From NCBI GenBank assembly GCA_014843695.1, contig CM026387.1, forward strand, positions 76,431,667 to 76,495,666: 64,000 bases of DNA. The letters run 5' to 3'. The position numbers were made by a program, and so were the translations under genes. The notes under the pieces were generated by a model. That model saw nothing but the letters and a program-made list of their open reading frames with translations, did not search any database and was not told the origin of the DNA. The DNA is from Archivesica marissinica (Eukaryota; Mollusca; Bivalvia; Venerida; Vesicomyidae). Positions 36,101 through 49,233 of this stretch are shown piece after piece; positions within the stretch are counted from its first letter, which is position 1, and the number at the start of each line of letters is the position of its first letter.

Positions 36101-38647
36101 TATATAACACTGCTATCCAAATAATCGATGACGCATGCCCGTGTTGTAGACAGCATATATAGCACTGTTGTCCAGAACCTCGATGACGCATGCCCATGTT
36201 GTAGACAGCATATATAACACTGTCGTCCAGAACCTCGATGACGCATTCCCGTGTTGTAGACAGCATATATAACACTGTTGTCCAGAACCTCGATGACGCA
36301 TTCCCGTGTTGTAGTCAACATATATAACACTGTTGTCCAGAACCTCGATGACGCATGCCCGTGTTGTAGTCAGCATATATAACACTGTTGTCCAGAACCT
36401 CGATGACGCATGCCCGTGTTGTAGATATCATATATAACACTGCTATCCAAATAATCGATGACGCATTCCCGTGTTGTAGTCAGCATATATAACACTGCTA
36501 TCCAAAACATCGATGACGCATTCCCGTGTTGTAGACAGCATATATAACACTATTGTCCTGAACCTCGATGACGCATTCCCGTGTTGTTGTCAGCATATAT
36601 AATACTGTTGTCCAGAACCTCGATGACGCATGCCCGTGTTGTAGACAGCATATATAACACTGCTATCCAAAACCTCGATGACGCATGCCCGTGTTGTAGA
36701 CAGCATATATAACACTGCTATCCAAAACCTCGATGACGCATTCCCGTGTTGTAGACAGCATATATAACACTGTTGTCCAGAACCTCGATGACGCATGCCC
36801 GTGTTGTAGACAGCATATATAACACTGTTGTCCAGAACCTCGATGACGCATTCCCGTGTTGTAGACAGCATATATAACACTGTTGTCCAGAACCTCGATG
36901 ACGCATTCCCGTGTTGTAGTCAGCATATATAACACTGTTGTCCAGAACCTCGATGACGCATGCCCGTGTTGTAGTCAGCATATATAACACTGTTGTCCAG
37001 AACCTCGATGACGCATGCCCGTGTTGTAGACAGCATATATAACACTGTTGTCCAGAACCTCGATGACGCATGCCCGTGTTGTTGTCAGCATATATAACAC
37101 TGTTGTCCAGAACCTCGATGACGCATGCCCGTGTTGTTGTCAGCATATATACACTGTTATCCAGAACATCGATGACGCATGCCCGTGTTGTAGACAGCAT
37201 ATATAACACTGCTATCCAAAACATCGATGACGCATTCCCATGTTGTAGACAGCATATATAACACTGCTATCCAAAACATCGATGACGCATTCCCGTGTTG
37301 TAGTCAGCATATATAACACTGTTGTCCAGAACCTCGATGACGCATGCGCGTGTTGTTGTCAGCATATATAACACTGTTGTCCAGAACCTCGATGACGCAT
37401 GCCCGTGTTGTTGTCAGCATATATAACACTGTTATCCAGAACATCGATGACGCATGCCCGTGTTGTAGACAGCATATATAACACTGCTATCCAAAACATC
37501 GATGACGCATTCCCATGTTGTAGACAGCATATATAACACTGCTATCCAAAACATCGATGACGCATTCCCGTGTTGTAGTCAGCATATATAACACTGTTGT
37601 CCAGAACCTCGATGACGCATGCCCGTGTTGTAGACATCATATATAACACTGCTATCCAAATAATCGATGACGCATGCCCGTGTTGTAGACAGCATATATA
37701 ACACTGTTGTCCAGAACCTCGATGATGCATGCCCGTGTTGTAGACAGCATATATAACACTGTCGTCCAGAACCTCGATGACGCATTCCCGTGTTGTAGAC
37801 AGCATATATAACACTGTTGTCCAGAACCTCGATGACGCATGCCCGTGTTGTAGTCAGCATATATAACACTGTTGTCCAGAACCTCGATGACGCATTCCCG
37901 TGTTGTAGTCAACATATATAACACTGTTATCCAGAACCTCGATGACGCATGCCCGTGTTGTAGTCAGCATATATAACACTGTTGTCCAGAACCTCGATGA
38001 CGCATGCCCGTGTTGTAGATGTCATATATAACACTGCTATCCAAATAATCGATGACGCATTCCCGTGTTGTAGTCAGCATATATAACACTGCTATCCAAA
38101 ACATCGATGACGCATTCCCGTGTTGTAGACAGCATATATAACACTATTGTCCTGAACCTCGATGACGCATTCCCGTGTTGTTGTCAGCATATATAATACT
38201 GTTGTCCAGAACCTTGATGACGCATGCCCGTGTTGTAGACAGCATATATAACACTGCTATCCAAAACCTCGATGACGCATGCCCGTGTTGTAGACAGCAT
38301 ATATAACACTGCTATCCAAAACCTCGATGACGCATTCCCGTGTTGTAGACAGCATATATAACACTGTTGTCCAGAACCTCGATGACCCATGCCCGTGTTG
38401 TAGACAGCATATATAACACTGTTGTCCAGAACCTCGATGACGCATTCCCGTGTTGTAGACAGCATATATAACACTGTTGTCCAGAACCTCGATGACGCAT
38501 TCCCGTGTTGTAGTCAGCATATATAACACTGTTGTCCAGAACCTCGATGACGCATGCCCGTGTTGTAGTCAGCATATATAACACTGTTGTCCAGAACCTC
38601 GATGACGCATCCCCGTGTTGTAGACAGCATATATAACACTGTTGTCC
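30194..38647. repeat. 55-bp satellite array with 2.2-kb higher-order repeats
   Basis: About 154 units of GTTGTCCAGAACCTCGATGA then CGCATGCCCGTGTTGTAGAC and AGCATATATAACACT. Rare unit variants recur at a fixed offset. TATTGTCCTG occurs at 32151, 34351, 36551 and 38145, and GTAGACATCA at 31691, 33891, 36091 and 37630. This gives 40-unit, 2,200-bp blocks, the last shortened and carrying a one-base deletion near 37150. Blocks are almost identical to each other while units within a block differ more. The dozens of ~90-260-residue open frames on - (MLYMLSTTRACVIEVLDNS) are by-products. Confidence 0.97.
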
Positions 38648-39145
38648 TAAGCGACGTGCTTTTGTCTTATATTGTCATCTTCTATCATGTTCAACAGCCA
38701 TGCAGTATCCGCCATTATTTTAATCTATTTCGTGTTTTTCCGAATTACAAGCATGCATATCTTAGCTTGTCTATATCCAATTTCATGTATTACATTCATA
38801 GGAAAGCGTTATTGTTTTTGGCAAGTTGGTTTGTGAAAACTATGCACATGCAAGACAGAGCCAATCTGCAGGCAGACTGTACGACCCTTCATGCTGTTAC
38901 ATGTCTGCATATTCCATCAAACAAAATGGACTTCTGGTATCTTGGAACGAACATTCCTGAAAATAAATCCCCCTCATAAAGTGTATCAGTGGTATTTAAG
39001 ACACATCACCGAAAGATAATTTGTGTGAAAGTTTCTCTACGTATTTTACCCCTTGAACAATTGAATTTGCCGAACGCATCATTGGAGGATACGATCTGAA
39101 ACCACGTATATTCACGCTTAATGAAATAAGACATAATTCCACGTG
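38648..39145. other. Unannotated sequence
   Basis: An open frame on + reaches 38979 out of the array but shows no domain. There is no other feature. Confidence 0.4.
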
Positions 39146-39436
39146 AAATAATGGATCTGTAGTTCAGTGGTTAACACGTTGGACTGGTAATCCAGGGATA
39201 GCAGGTTCGATCACCCGTCTGACCATAATAAAATGAACAGTCTTTCAAGTGGGACTTTAAACCGAGGTCTCGTGTCGGTGCTTTACACCGTACACGTAAA
39301 CGATCCAGAGGAGACCCTGGAATGGGTCTCTATCTGTATCATTGCTCTATCCTCCAAAATCTAAAGTGACTAATCTCTTCCGGAGGCGTCGCTCATATGG
39401 GAAACCGGTAGCGACGATAAATAAACGTAAGACATA
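39146..39436 (+). mobile_element. tRNA-derived SINE (SINE-D), copy 6
   Basis: Head ATGGATCTGTAGTTCAGTGG with box B GCAGGTTCGATCACC (one inserted base). The body and the tail GGTAGCGACGATAAATAAAC are like the copy at 18.1 kb. No clear target duplication. Confidence 0.88.
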
Positions 39437-39596
39437 CAAGTGGAATAACTCGCAATCTTGGTCACATACTATAGCGACTATCTAGCGATGCAAGATGTTT
39501 CCACTGTGGAAAGTATATCCCTAAATATACATTAAACAAACTATAATGCGGTGTTTCTTTTCTATCCATGGACCCTTATTTCTAAGTGTGCATGTA

Positions 39597-39767
39597 CAGT
39601 CATACCTGTGTTAGTGGTCACCTCCATTAAGCAGCCAACCTGTATTAAACAACCAGTTTCCCAATCGGTTGTTATATTATACAGTTGCCCTGTATTAAGC
39701 AGCCACCTGTGCTAAGCAGCCACTTTCTTTGACTCCCATGGTTGGCTGCTTAAGACAGGTTTGACTG
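39597..39767. mobile_element. MITE with CAGTCAWACCTGT inverted ends, TA duplication
   Basis: Left end CAGTCATACCTGTG after TA (39595-39596); right end GACAGGTTTGACTG before TA (39768-39769). Internally TTAAGCAGCCAACCTGTATT and similar words repeat several times. Same terminal signature as 1173-1354 but a different interior, so a sister family sharing the ends. Confidence 0.75.
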
Positions 39768-39769
39768 TA

Positions 39770-40106
39770 TATATATATATATAAATGAGAACAAATGCGC
39801 AGAATCACAGGAGCTACAGACGGGAGCAGGTTACACAGCCGCCGAATCCAATTACAACACATCCATACACGATGTGATTATATAAAACGACACATAGACA
39901 AACAACATCAAACAAAGCCCCAATTGATCAAAACACATGGCAGACTTCGTTAATTTAAACAACACATAAACCTCAGTTATTGTATATATAAACCTTCAAC
40001 ATTGAACAACTAACATCAAACAAAACAGCTAATACCAACAAAAGTGGCATTGAGTTTTTTTTTGTTACGGAGGGTGACTTCAACTCGCTTACACTGTCAA
40101 AATATT
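39770..40106. other. Unannotated sequence
   Basis: AT-rich; AACATCAAACAAA occurs twice. Nothing else recognised. Confidence 0.45.
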
Positions 40107-40206
40107 TCATATGAGGAAGCTATCCAGCTGACTTGCGGAAGGTTGGTGGTTCTACTCGGTTGCCCGCCGGCGCATGCAATATTGCCCGGATTCCTCCACC
40201 AGAGTA
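40107..40206 (+). mobile_element. SINE-E fragment, head and tail missing
   Basis: TTCATATGAGGAAGCTATCC then AGCTGACTTGCGGAAGGTTG and CCGGATTCCTCCACCAGAG. It matches the body at 15290-15365. It serves as an unexpanded reference for the segment amplified at 10.6 and 15.4 kb. Confidence 0.65.
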
Positions 40207-40379
40207 TGAAAGGAAGTACAATCAAACTGGTTTCTTTACACAATAGTGCAACCATTATAATGTGAAATAAAAATTCACCAAATTAAATATTAAATTATAC
40301 AGCTGCCTTCATCAAGATTTAATTCATTAGAACATTGATCACTCTTGAACTTCAGACTGTGTCAATACTATACGGTCGA

Positions 40380-43300
40380 GCGACTTCGGACTCTCACTCA
40401 CAGTGACTTCGGACTCTCACTAAGCGACGTCGGTCTCTCACTTACAATGACTTCGGTCTCTCACTTACAGCGACTTCGGACTCTCACTTACAGTGACTTC
40501 GGACTCTCACTTACAGCGACTTCGGTCTCTCACTTACAGTGACTTCGGTCTCTCACTTACAGTGACTATGGTCTCTCACTTACAGTGACTATGGTATCTC
40601 ACTTACAGCGACTTCGGTCTCTCACTTACAGCGACTTCGGTCTCTCACTTACAGTGACTTCGGTCTCTCACTTACAGCGACTTCGGTCTCTCACTTACAG
40701 TGCCTTCGGTATCTCACTTAGAGTGATTATGGTCTCTCACTTAGAGCGACTTTGGTCTCTCACTTACAGTGACTTCGGTCTCTCACTTATAGTGCCTTCG
40801 GTCTCTCACTTAGCGCGACTTCGGTCTCTCACTTACAGCGACTTCGGTCTCTCACTTACAGCGACTTCGATCTCTCACTTACAGCGACTTCGGTCTCTCA
40901 CTTACAGCGACTTCGGTCTCTCACTTACAGCGACTTCGATCTCTCACTTACAGCGACTTCGTTCTCTCACTTACAGCGACTTCGGTCTCTCACTTATATC
41001 GACTTCGGTCTCTCACATACAGCGACTTCATCAGTCTCTCACTTACAGCGAGCGATTTCGGTCTCTCACTTACAGCATCTGTGGCCTATCACTTACAGCG
41101 ACTTCGGACTCTCACTTACAGCGACTTCGATCTCTCACTTACAGCGACTTCGGTCTCTCACTTACAGCGACTTCGGTCTCTCACTTACAGCGACTTCGGT
41201 CTCTCACTTACAGCGACTTCGGTCTCTCACTTACAGCGACTTCGGTCTCTCATTTACAGCGACTTCATCAGTCTCTCACTTACAGCGAGCGATTTCGGTC
41301 TCTCACTTACAGCATATGTGGCCTATCACTTACAGCGACTTCGGTCTCTCACTTACAGCGACTTCGATCTCTCACTTACAGCGACTTCGGTCTCTCACTT
41401 ACAGCGACTTCGGTCTCTCACTTATATCGACTTCGGTCTCTCACATACAACGACTTCATCAGTCTCTCACTTACAGCGAGCGATTTCGGTCTCTCACTTA
41501 CAGTATCTGTGGCCTATCACTTACAGCGACTTCGGACTCTCACTTACAGCGACTTCGGTCTCTCAATTACAGCGACTTCGATCTCTCACTTACAGCGACT
41601 TCGGTCTCTCACTTACAGCGACTTCGGTCTCTCACTTACAGCGATTTCGGTCTCTCACTTACAGCGACTTCGGTCTCTCATTTACAGCGACTTCATCAGT
41701 CTCTCACTTACAGCGAGCGTTTTCGGTCTCTCACTTACAGCATCTGTGGCCTATCACTTACAGCGACGTCGGACTCTCACTTAAGCGACTTCGGTCTCTC
41801 ACTTACAGCAACTTCGATCTTTCACTTACAGCGACTTCGTTCTCTCACTTACAGCGACTTCGGTCTCTCACTTATATCGACTTCGGTCTCTCACATACAG
41901 CGACTTCATCAGTCTCTCACTTACAGCGAGCGATTTCGGTCTCTCACTTACAGCATATGTGGCCTATCACTTACAGCGACTTCGGACTCTCACGTACAGT
42001 GACTTCGGACTCTCACTAAGCGACTTCGGTCTCTCACTTACAATGACTTCGGTCTCTCACTTACAGCGACTTCGGTCTCTCACTTACAGTGACTATGGTC
42101 TCTCACTTACAGTGACTATGGTCTCTCACTTACAGTGACTATGGCCTATCACTTACAGTGACTATGGTCTCTCACTTACAGCGACTTCGATCTCTCACTT
42201 ACAGTGACTTCGGTATCTCACTTACAGTAACTATGGTCTCTCACATACAGTGACTTCGGTCTCTCACTTACAGCGACTTCGATCTCTCACTTACAGCGAC
42301 TTCGGTCTCTCACTTACAGTGAATTCGGTCACTCACTTACAGTGACTATGGTCTCTCACTTACAGCGACTTCGGTCTGTCACTTACAGCGACTTCGGTCT
42401 GTCACTTACAGCGACCTCGGTCTGTCACTTACAGTGACTTCGGTCTCTCACTTACAGTGACTTCGGTCTCTCACTTACAGTGACTATGGTCTCTCACTTA
42501 CAGTGACTATGGTATCTCACTTACAGCGACTTCGGTCTCTCACTTACAGCGACTTCGGTCTCTCACTTACAGTGACTTCGGTCTCTCACTTACAGCGACT
42601 TCGGTCTCTCACTTACAGTGCCTTCGGTCTCTCACTTAGAGTGATTATGGTCTCTCACTTAGAGCGACTTCGGTCTCTCACTTACAGTGACTTCGGTCTC
42701 TCACTTATAGTGCCTTCGGTCTCTCACTTAGCGCGACTTCGGTCTCTCACTTACAGCGACTTCGGTCTCTCACTTACAGCGACTTCGATCTCTCACTTAC
42801 AGCGACTTCGGTCTCTCACTTACAGCGACTTCGGTCTCTCACTTACAGCGACTTCGATCTCTCACTTACAGCGACTTCGGTCTCTCACTTACAGCGACTT
42901 CGGTCTCTCACTTATATCGACTTCGGTCTCTCACATACAGCTACTTCATCAGTCTCTCACTTACAGCGAGCGATTTCGGTCTCTCACTTACAGCATCTGT
43001 GGCCTATCACTTACAGCGACTTTGGACTCTCACTTACAGCGACTTCGATCTCTCACTTACAGCGACTTCGGTCTCTCACTTACAGCGACTTCGGTCTCTC
43101 ACTTACAGCGACTTCGGTCTCTCACTTACAGCGACTTCGGTCTCTCATTTACAGCGACTTCATCAGTCTCTTACTTACAGCGAGCGATTTCGGTCTCTCA
43201 CTTACAGCATATGTGGCCTATCACTTACAGCGACGTCGGACTCTCACTTAAGCGACTTCGGTCTCTCACTTACAGCAACTTCGATCTTTCACTTACAGCG

Positions 43301-44430
43301 ACTTCGTTCTCTCACTTACAGCGACTTCGGTCTCTCACTTATATCGACTTCGATCTCTCACTTACAGCGACTTCGGTCTCTCACTTACAGCGACTTCGGT
43401 CTCTCACTTACAGCGACTTCGGTCTCTCACTTACAGCGACTTCGGTCTCTCATTTACAGCGACTTCATCAGTCTCTTACTTACAGCGAGCGATTTCGGTC
43501 TCTCACTTACAGCATCTGTGGCCTATCACTTACAGCGACTTCGGACTCTCACGTACAGTGACTTCGATCTCTCACTTACAGCGACTTCGGTCTCTCACTT
43601 ACAGCGACTTCGGTCTCTCACTTACAGCGACTTCGGTCTCTCACTTACAGCGACTTCGGTCTCTCATTTACAGCGACTTCATCAGTCTCTTACTTACAGC
43701 GAGCGATTTCGGTCTCTCACTTACAGCATCTGTGGCCTATCACTTACAGCGACTTCGGACTCTCACGTACAGTGACTTCGGACTCTCACTAAGCGACTTC
43801 GGTCTCTCACTTACAATGACTTCGGTCTCTCACTTACAGCGACTTCGGTCTCTCACTTACAGTGACTTCGGTCTCTCACTTACAGTGACTATGGTCTCTC
43901 ACTTACAGTGACTATGGTCTCTCACTTACAGTGACTATGGCCTATCACTTACAGTGACTATGGTCTCTCACTTACAGCGACTTCGATCTCTCACTTACAG
44001 TGACTTCGGTCTCTCACTTACAGTGACTATGGTCTCTCACTTACAGTGACTTCGGTCTCTCACTTACAGCGACTTCGATCTCTCACTTACAGCGACTTCG
44101 GTCTCTCACTTACAGTGAATTCGGTCACTCACTTACAGTGACTATGGTCTCTCACTTACAGCGACTTCGGTCTGTCACTTACAGCGACTTCGGTCTGTCA
44201 CTTACAGCGACCTCGGTCTGTCACTTACAGTGACTTCGGTCTCTCACTTACAGTGACTTCGGTCTCTCACTTACAGTGACTTCGGTATCTTACTTACAGC
44301 GACTTCGGTCTCTCACTTACAACGACTTCGGTCTCTCACTTACAGCGATTTCGGTCTCTCACTTACAGCGACTTCGGTCTGTCACTTACAGCGAGCGAGT
44401 TCGGTCTCTTACTTACAGCGACTTCTGGCT
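40380..44430. repeat. 23-bp minisatellite with 1.6-1.9-kb blocks
   Basis: About 176 units of AGCGACTTCGGTCTCTCACT plus TAC. Variants include ATGG for TCGG, an inserted CATCAG, and AGCATCTGTGGCCTA. A distinctive run starting ATGGTATCTC recurs 1,918 bp apart (40591 and 42509). Another (CTCTCACTAAGCGAC) occurs at 40414, 42010 and 43783. Three units make 23 codons, so long + frames of LRSLTYSDFGLSLTATSV type stay open. They are not genes. Confidence 0.96.
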
Positions 44431-44928
44431 TGCAGACCTAAGTAATCTCGAATCACACACACAGTAGTGTGTGTTAAGCTAAGAATTATTGGTGACATGA
44501 CAGTACATATGATGTGCATCTCTCTGTGAATAGTATGGCTGTGTCTAGACGACAATGTATAATGTATCGATGCATTAGTAATTAAGCCTTCTAACAGCCT
44601 ATGTTCACCATTGAATGGCCTCCTTTTGTCCAGACGGTTAATACAATCGAAAACAAAAAGCAAACCATCCTGAAGGTGGAACTATCCAGCTGAAATCTAT
44701 ATCCTTGAAAGGGCACAAGTGGCATATAGGCATCGATTAGAACACTGCTAGACGTTTAATTGAACAGATGACATTTTAGAGAATTCTTATATTGCAGAGT
44801 AACATTTTTATATGTAGTTTCTCTACTCTTCAGCTTTAACATTACTATATAATTGCAATGTGCAGTTTTCACTAATAGTCCTTTTGATTTGTATATATAT
44901 ATATATGTTGAAGGTCTCATGGTAGATT
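44431..44928. other. Unannotated sequence
   Basis: A short palindrome CACACACAGTAGTGTGTG lies near 44455. No gene. Confidence 0.5.
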
Positions 44929-45077
44929 AACTTTTGTTAAATGAGTTCTCTCGTAAAATAAAGTTCGTTTTTTACTCTCTTTTTTTTATAATTATTATTA
45001 TTTTATTATTATTATTTTTATTTTTATTTTTATTTTATTATTTTTATTATTATTATTTTATTATTATTATTATTATA
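44929..45077 (+). mobile_element. 3' end of the 12-14-kb LINE family plus ATT-rich tail
   Basis: TTAACTTTTGTTAAATGAGT then TCTCTCGTAAAATAAAG matches 13967-14003. It is followed by a long (TATT/ATT)n run. This is a severely 5'-truncated insertion with no coding sequence. Confidence 0.7.
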
Positions 45078-45089
45078 TAGAGATAATGC

Positions 45090-48000
45090 CGGAAATCACA
45101 CCCGCTTGATCATCAATCGAGAATACATAATACATAACCCAATCTACTGTCTGCGCCAAGTGTAGGCTGCTAAAATTTGTGCTGTGATTATTGGATTATA
45201 AAGTGAAAACTAGGAACACTAGAAACTTGATTTTTGTTACAGATCGATATTAAAGTTACAGGAAACTGACTTTTAGTTTATTTTGTGGAAATTTTATTTC
45301 TATAACTGGATAATTAGCTTGAAACAGTTGGATCTATATATTACCTTTAACTATATAAATAGGATATTTTACCATACTTTGGTGAACACATTCTCAAGGG
45401 ATATAATGTGTGTTATTAAATATAAAAGAGACCAATTATTGGATTTATCTAAAGCACACCGAAAACATATATTACCAAACAAAGAAGCTTTGACAATTTT
45501 GAAGCAATTTAATCTTTTGAAATATAGAGGTGCCCGAGGTGGTCGGGATCAAGAGATTCGTACATGGGACTAAAATGAAGGAGTGAATACCAACAACCTA
45601 AAATCTTTACCTGAGGCAATTCCTACAATTAAATTGGCAAAAGTAATAAATATACAAACACAAACAGATAAAACCAGAACACTTGAAACAATAAAATATG
45701 AATCAACGACTGTAGTTAAAGGCCAGAAACAGATTGACATTTGCTGTATAAACCCAAGATCAGTCAAAAACAAAACTATAGCATTTTGTGACTTTATTCT
45801 ATCTAATGATTTTGATCTTGTTGCTGTCACGGAAACTTGGCTGGGAACCTCCATTGATAAAGCATGTCTTGGTGAACTTTTACCAAACGGTTACAATATC
45901 AAACATGTCCCTCGTCCTGGTATAAGGCGTGGTAAAAAGGGTGGTGGGGGTGGTGTTGCACTCGTCTACAAGGCAAATATAAATATCCGCATAGTAGCTT
46001 CAACACGCGACAAAGATTTCTCTACTATTGAATATATGGATTGCAGTGTTGAAATAAAAGACTACTCACTCCGATTGGTTGTCATATACAGACCTCCTCC
46101 ATCTAAAGAAAATGGTTTAAAGACCAGTGTTTTCCTAAATGATGAATGGCCTCAATTTCTGGCAAGATACGCAACAATCGACACAAATGTTATCATAACT
46201 GGAGATTTAAACCTACATCTAGATAATATAGCAGTTTACGATACCACCAAGTTTACAAATATTTTACAGTCCTGTGGAATGTTACAGCATGTGCATGAAC
46301 CAACACATGTGCATGGACACACACTAGATGTGGTCATTACCAGAGATACGGACAAAACTGTTTCGAACATTGGTGTTAAGGACCCGGGATTATCAGACAG
46401 TTCTGGGAAGGTGGCAAAAGATCATTATGCAGTGATATTTAATGCAACCGCTGCAAAACCATTGCCAGTTAGGAAAACCATATCATTTAGAAAACTTCGG
46501 TCCATCAACGTTGATTCGTTCAAAAACGATATTCTAACATCTGAATCTCTGTGTAGTAGTATGCAATGTACTGATGCCGAAGACCTTGTGAGTACATATA
46601 CAAATGAACTATCAGCTTTGATAGATAAGCATGCCCCCTTACGTACAAAAACAATAACACAAAGACCTACTTGCCCTTGGTACACAGACGAGCTTCATGA
46701 CGCTAAACACACCAGGCGTAAGCTTGAACGCAAATGGCGTAAAACTAGACTCACAATTGACCACGAAATTTATAGGAGACAATGTGCCGATGTAAACAAA
46801 ATGCTTCGCAAAACGAGAGTAGACTACTTCGCAGATAAAGTTGCGTCTTGCGGACGTGATCAAAAGAGTCTATTTAAGATCACTAAACACCTATTGGAAG
46901 GTCCTAGTGCAGTTTCACTACCATCTGGCAAAACATCTGAGGAACTGGCACAGGATTTCAGTGACTTCTTTATCAATAAGGTAGAAGGCATTCGAAATGA
47001 TATAACATCAAACAATCATTCCAATGCAAGTGCTGTAGACACAGAAACTGAACATCAAGCTGATATTAGCCGTTTGCTAGAACTCAGTCCCGCATCAGAG
47101 GAGGAAGTAAAAAAAAAAAAACTTATAGTTCGCTCACCAAATAAATCCTGCGAGCTTGATCCAATCCCGACTTGGCTCCTGAAATCTTGCTTGACAGAAC
47201 TTTTACCTATATTGACAAAGATTGTAAATATATCTATGGAAACTTCCAAGGTACCAAAGTCTTTCAAAAGCTCTCATGTACGACCACTTTTGAAAAAACC
47301 AAGTCTTGATGAAAACACACTTAAAAACTACAGACCTGTATCAAATCTACCTTATATCTCAAAGATTCTAGAAAAAGTAGTCAGCTCTCGCATTGAAGAA
47401 CATTTGACACAAAACAATTTCCATGAAGAGTATCAATCAGCATACAGAAAATTACATTCAACAGAAACCGCATTACTGAAAGTTCAACATGACATCCTTC
47501 AATCACTGGACCAGAACAATGTTACAATATTAGTTCTACTCGATCTGTCAGCTGCATTCGATACAATTGATCACGACACGCTGCTACACCGCCTGGAACA
47601 CCATTTTGGTATTACTGACCAACCGCTCTCATGGATACGATCATATTTGACCGATCGTAGTCAAACTGTGTGCATTGATGACAAAAACCAGTTCACATGC
47701 ATTTCAGTGTGCCCCAAGGATCAGTGTTGGGTCCAAAATTGTATACAATGTATACAAAACCTGTTGGTTCTATTTGCAAAAGGCATGGACTTCACCATCA
47801 TTTCTATGCTGACGATTCACAACTATACCTATCTTTCAAACCAACAGACAATCTATGTCAAACAGAAACAATACACCGCATTGAAAGCTGTCTTCAGGAA
47901 ATTGTATCTTGGATGCATAATAATATGCTAAAATTGAACTCTGACAAAACAGAAGTTATCGTTTTCGCTTCAAACCAAAATGCCAAAATGATTGAAAACA

Positions 48001-49082
48001 TGTCAGTAACTGTTGGAAACTCCACAGTTGAACCATCTTCATGTGTTAGAAACCTTGGGGCAATGCTCGACTCAAGGCTGAACATGGAGCAGCATGTCAA
48101 CTCTGTCTGCAGGTCCTGCTATGGCCAAATACGGCACATCGGTCATATTAGAAAATTCCTAACAGCTGATGCAACAAAAACTCTAGTCAACTCATTAGTT
48201 ACATCACGGTTAGACTATTGTAATATGCTGCTGACTGGGGTACCAAATACAATTCTGAACAAATTACAGAACGTCCAGAATACAGCAGCGCGCCTAATTA
48301 CAAAAACGTCCCGATACGATCACGTGTCTCCAATCCTGAAGGAGCTCCATTGGCTGCCAATACAATACAGGGTCCAGTACAAGATCCTTACTCTGACCTA
48401 CAAAGCACTACATCATCAGGCACCGAAGTATATCACTAACCTCATGAGTGTATATCAACCAACACGAAACTTAAGATCAAAGAATAGCTCACTTCGACTC
48501 GGGACACCAACAAATCGAACAGTAACATACGGAGACAGGAGTTTCGGAACAGCTGCGCCGAAATTATGGAATGCGTTACCACCAGGAATAAGAGACTCTG
48601 AGACATTGTGTTTATTCAAAAGATCATTGAAAACTCACTTTTTTGTGCAAGCACATGGAGATTAATGTTCGACAATACTCTGGACGTGCATAAAGTGACT
48701 GTGTGTATATAACATATTATTAATTATTTTGGATTTGTAACTACACTTATTTAATTTCGGATATACATGTTTTTTATCACTGCTAAAATGACTTGTTTAT
48801 CTATGTAAAATAGATTTATTTTACTTCATATTGTAATGTTGAAATACTTTTTGTTTTATTATTATGTCCTTTTGTATTTGTTCTTAAACTTTATCTGTAA
48901 ATTGCAATCATTATTTTAAGTATAAGGTTTATCTGTACTTTTACCACTTGACTTCTATTTTTGTACTTTTTATTCTATATGTGTTAATTGTTACATGAAC
49001 ATGTAAAGCGCTTTTGAACGTATAATTTTTATATGATAAAGGCGCTATATAAATATGGTATAATAATAATAATAAATAATAA
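45090..49082 (+). mobile_element. Near-full-length CR1/L2-type LINE
   Basis: Contains the N-terminal segment, endonuclease, reverse transcriptase and C-terminal region of one ORF2-like protein (45283-48665). A 3' UTR of about 400 bp follows. The 3' end AAAGCGCTTTTGAACG ... AAAGGCGCTATATAAATA runs into (ATA/TAA)n (49059-49082), which is the usual end style of L2/CR1 elements. The 5' boundary is uncertain because it follows the ATT-rich tail of another LINE. No ORF1 is seen. Confidence 0.85.
45283..48665 (+). pseudogene. LINE ORF2: endonuclease + reverse transcriptase, one stop and one frameshift
   Basis: The likely start is ATG at 45406 (MCVIKYKRDQLLDL) or 45283. A TAA at 45571-45573 interrupts the frame just after RYRGARGG-like sequence. 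The frame then stays open to about 47697. The AP endonuclease part spans about 45730-46440, with NPRSV, TETWL, GDLNLH at 46201 and KDHYAV near the end. RT follows: [12 protein letters not shown] (about 47534-47572). Near 47697 a net one-base loss moves the frame to 47697-48665, which carries VPQGSVLGP, the catalytic FYADD (47802-47816), and C-terminal AARLITK and GTAAPKLWNALP. A run of 12 A near 47110 may have expanded in frame. With only two lesions this is a young copy, but not competent as it stands. Confidence 0.9.
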
Positions 49083-49233
49083 TGGTGTTTGACTTTTGGA
49101 ATCATTTAAGTCTTTCATTGGCAACATTTTTATATTATACTCATTTCACATTACATGAAAAAAAGTGGTTAGGAAAAAACACTAATATGCATATGGATGC
49201 TCTGAAAAATAAAGCAAATTGACATATGCATGC

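Noticed and set aside
30147..38584. Many 90-260-codon frames with Cys-rich repeats
   Set aside because: All lie in the 55-bp satellite; the same product repeats in staggered frames.
30194..38647. TATATAA and TGACGCAT motifs repeated every 55 bp as a promoter array
   Set aside because: Motifs are short and simply part of the satellite unit; no evidence of transcription.
40345..44467. LRSLTYSDFGLSLTATSV repeat frames up to 399 codons
   Set aside because: Three 23-bp units make 23 codons; the frames shift between blocks and have no other domain.
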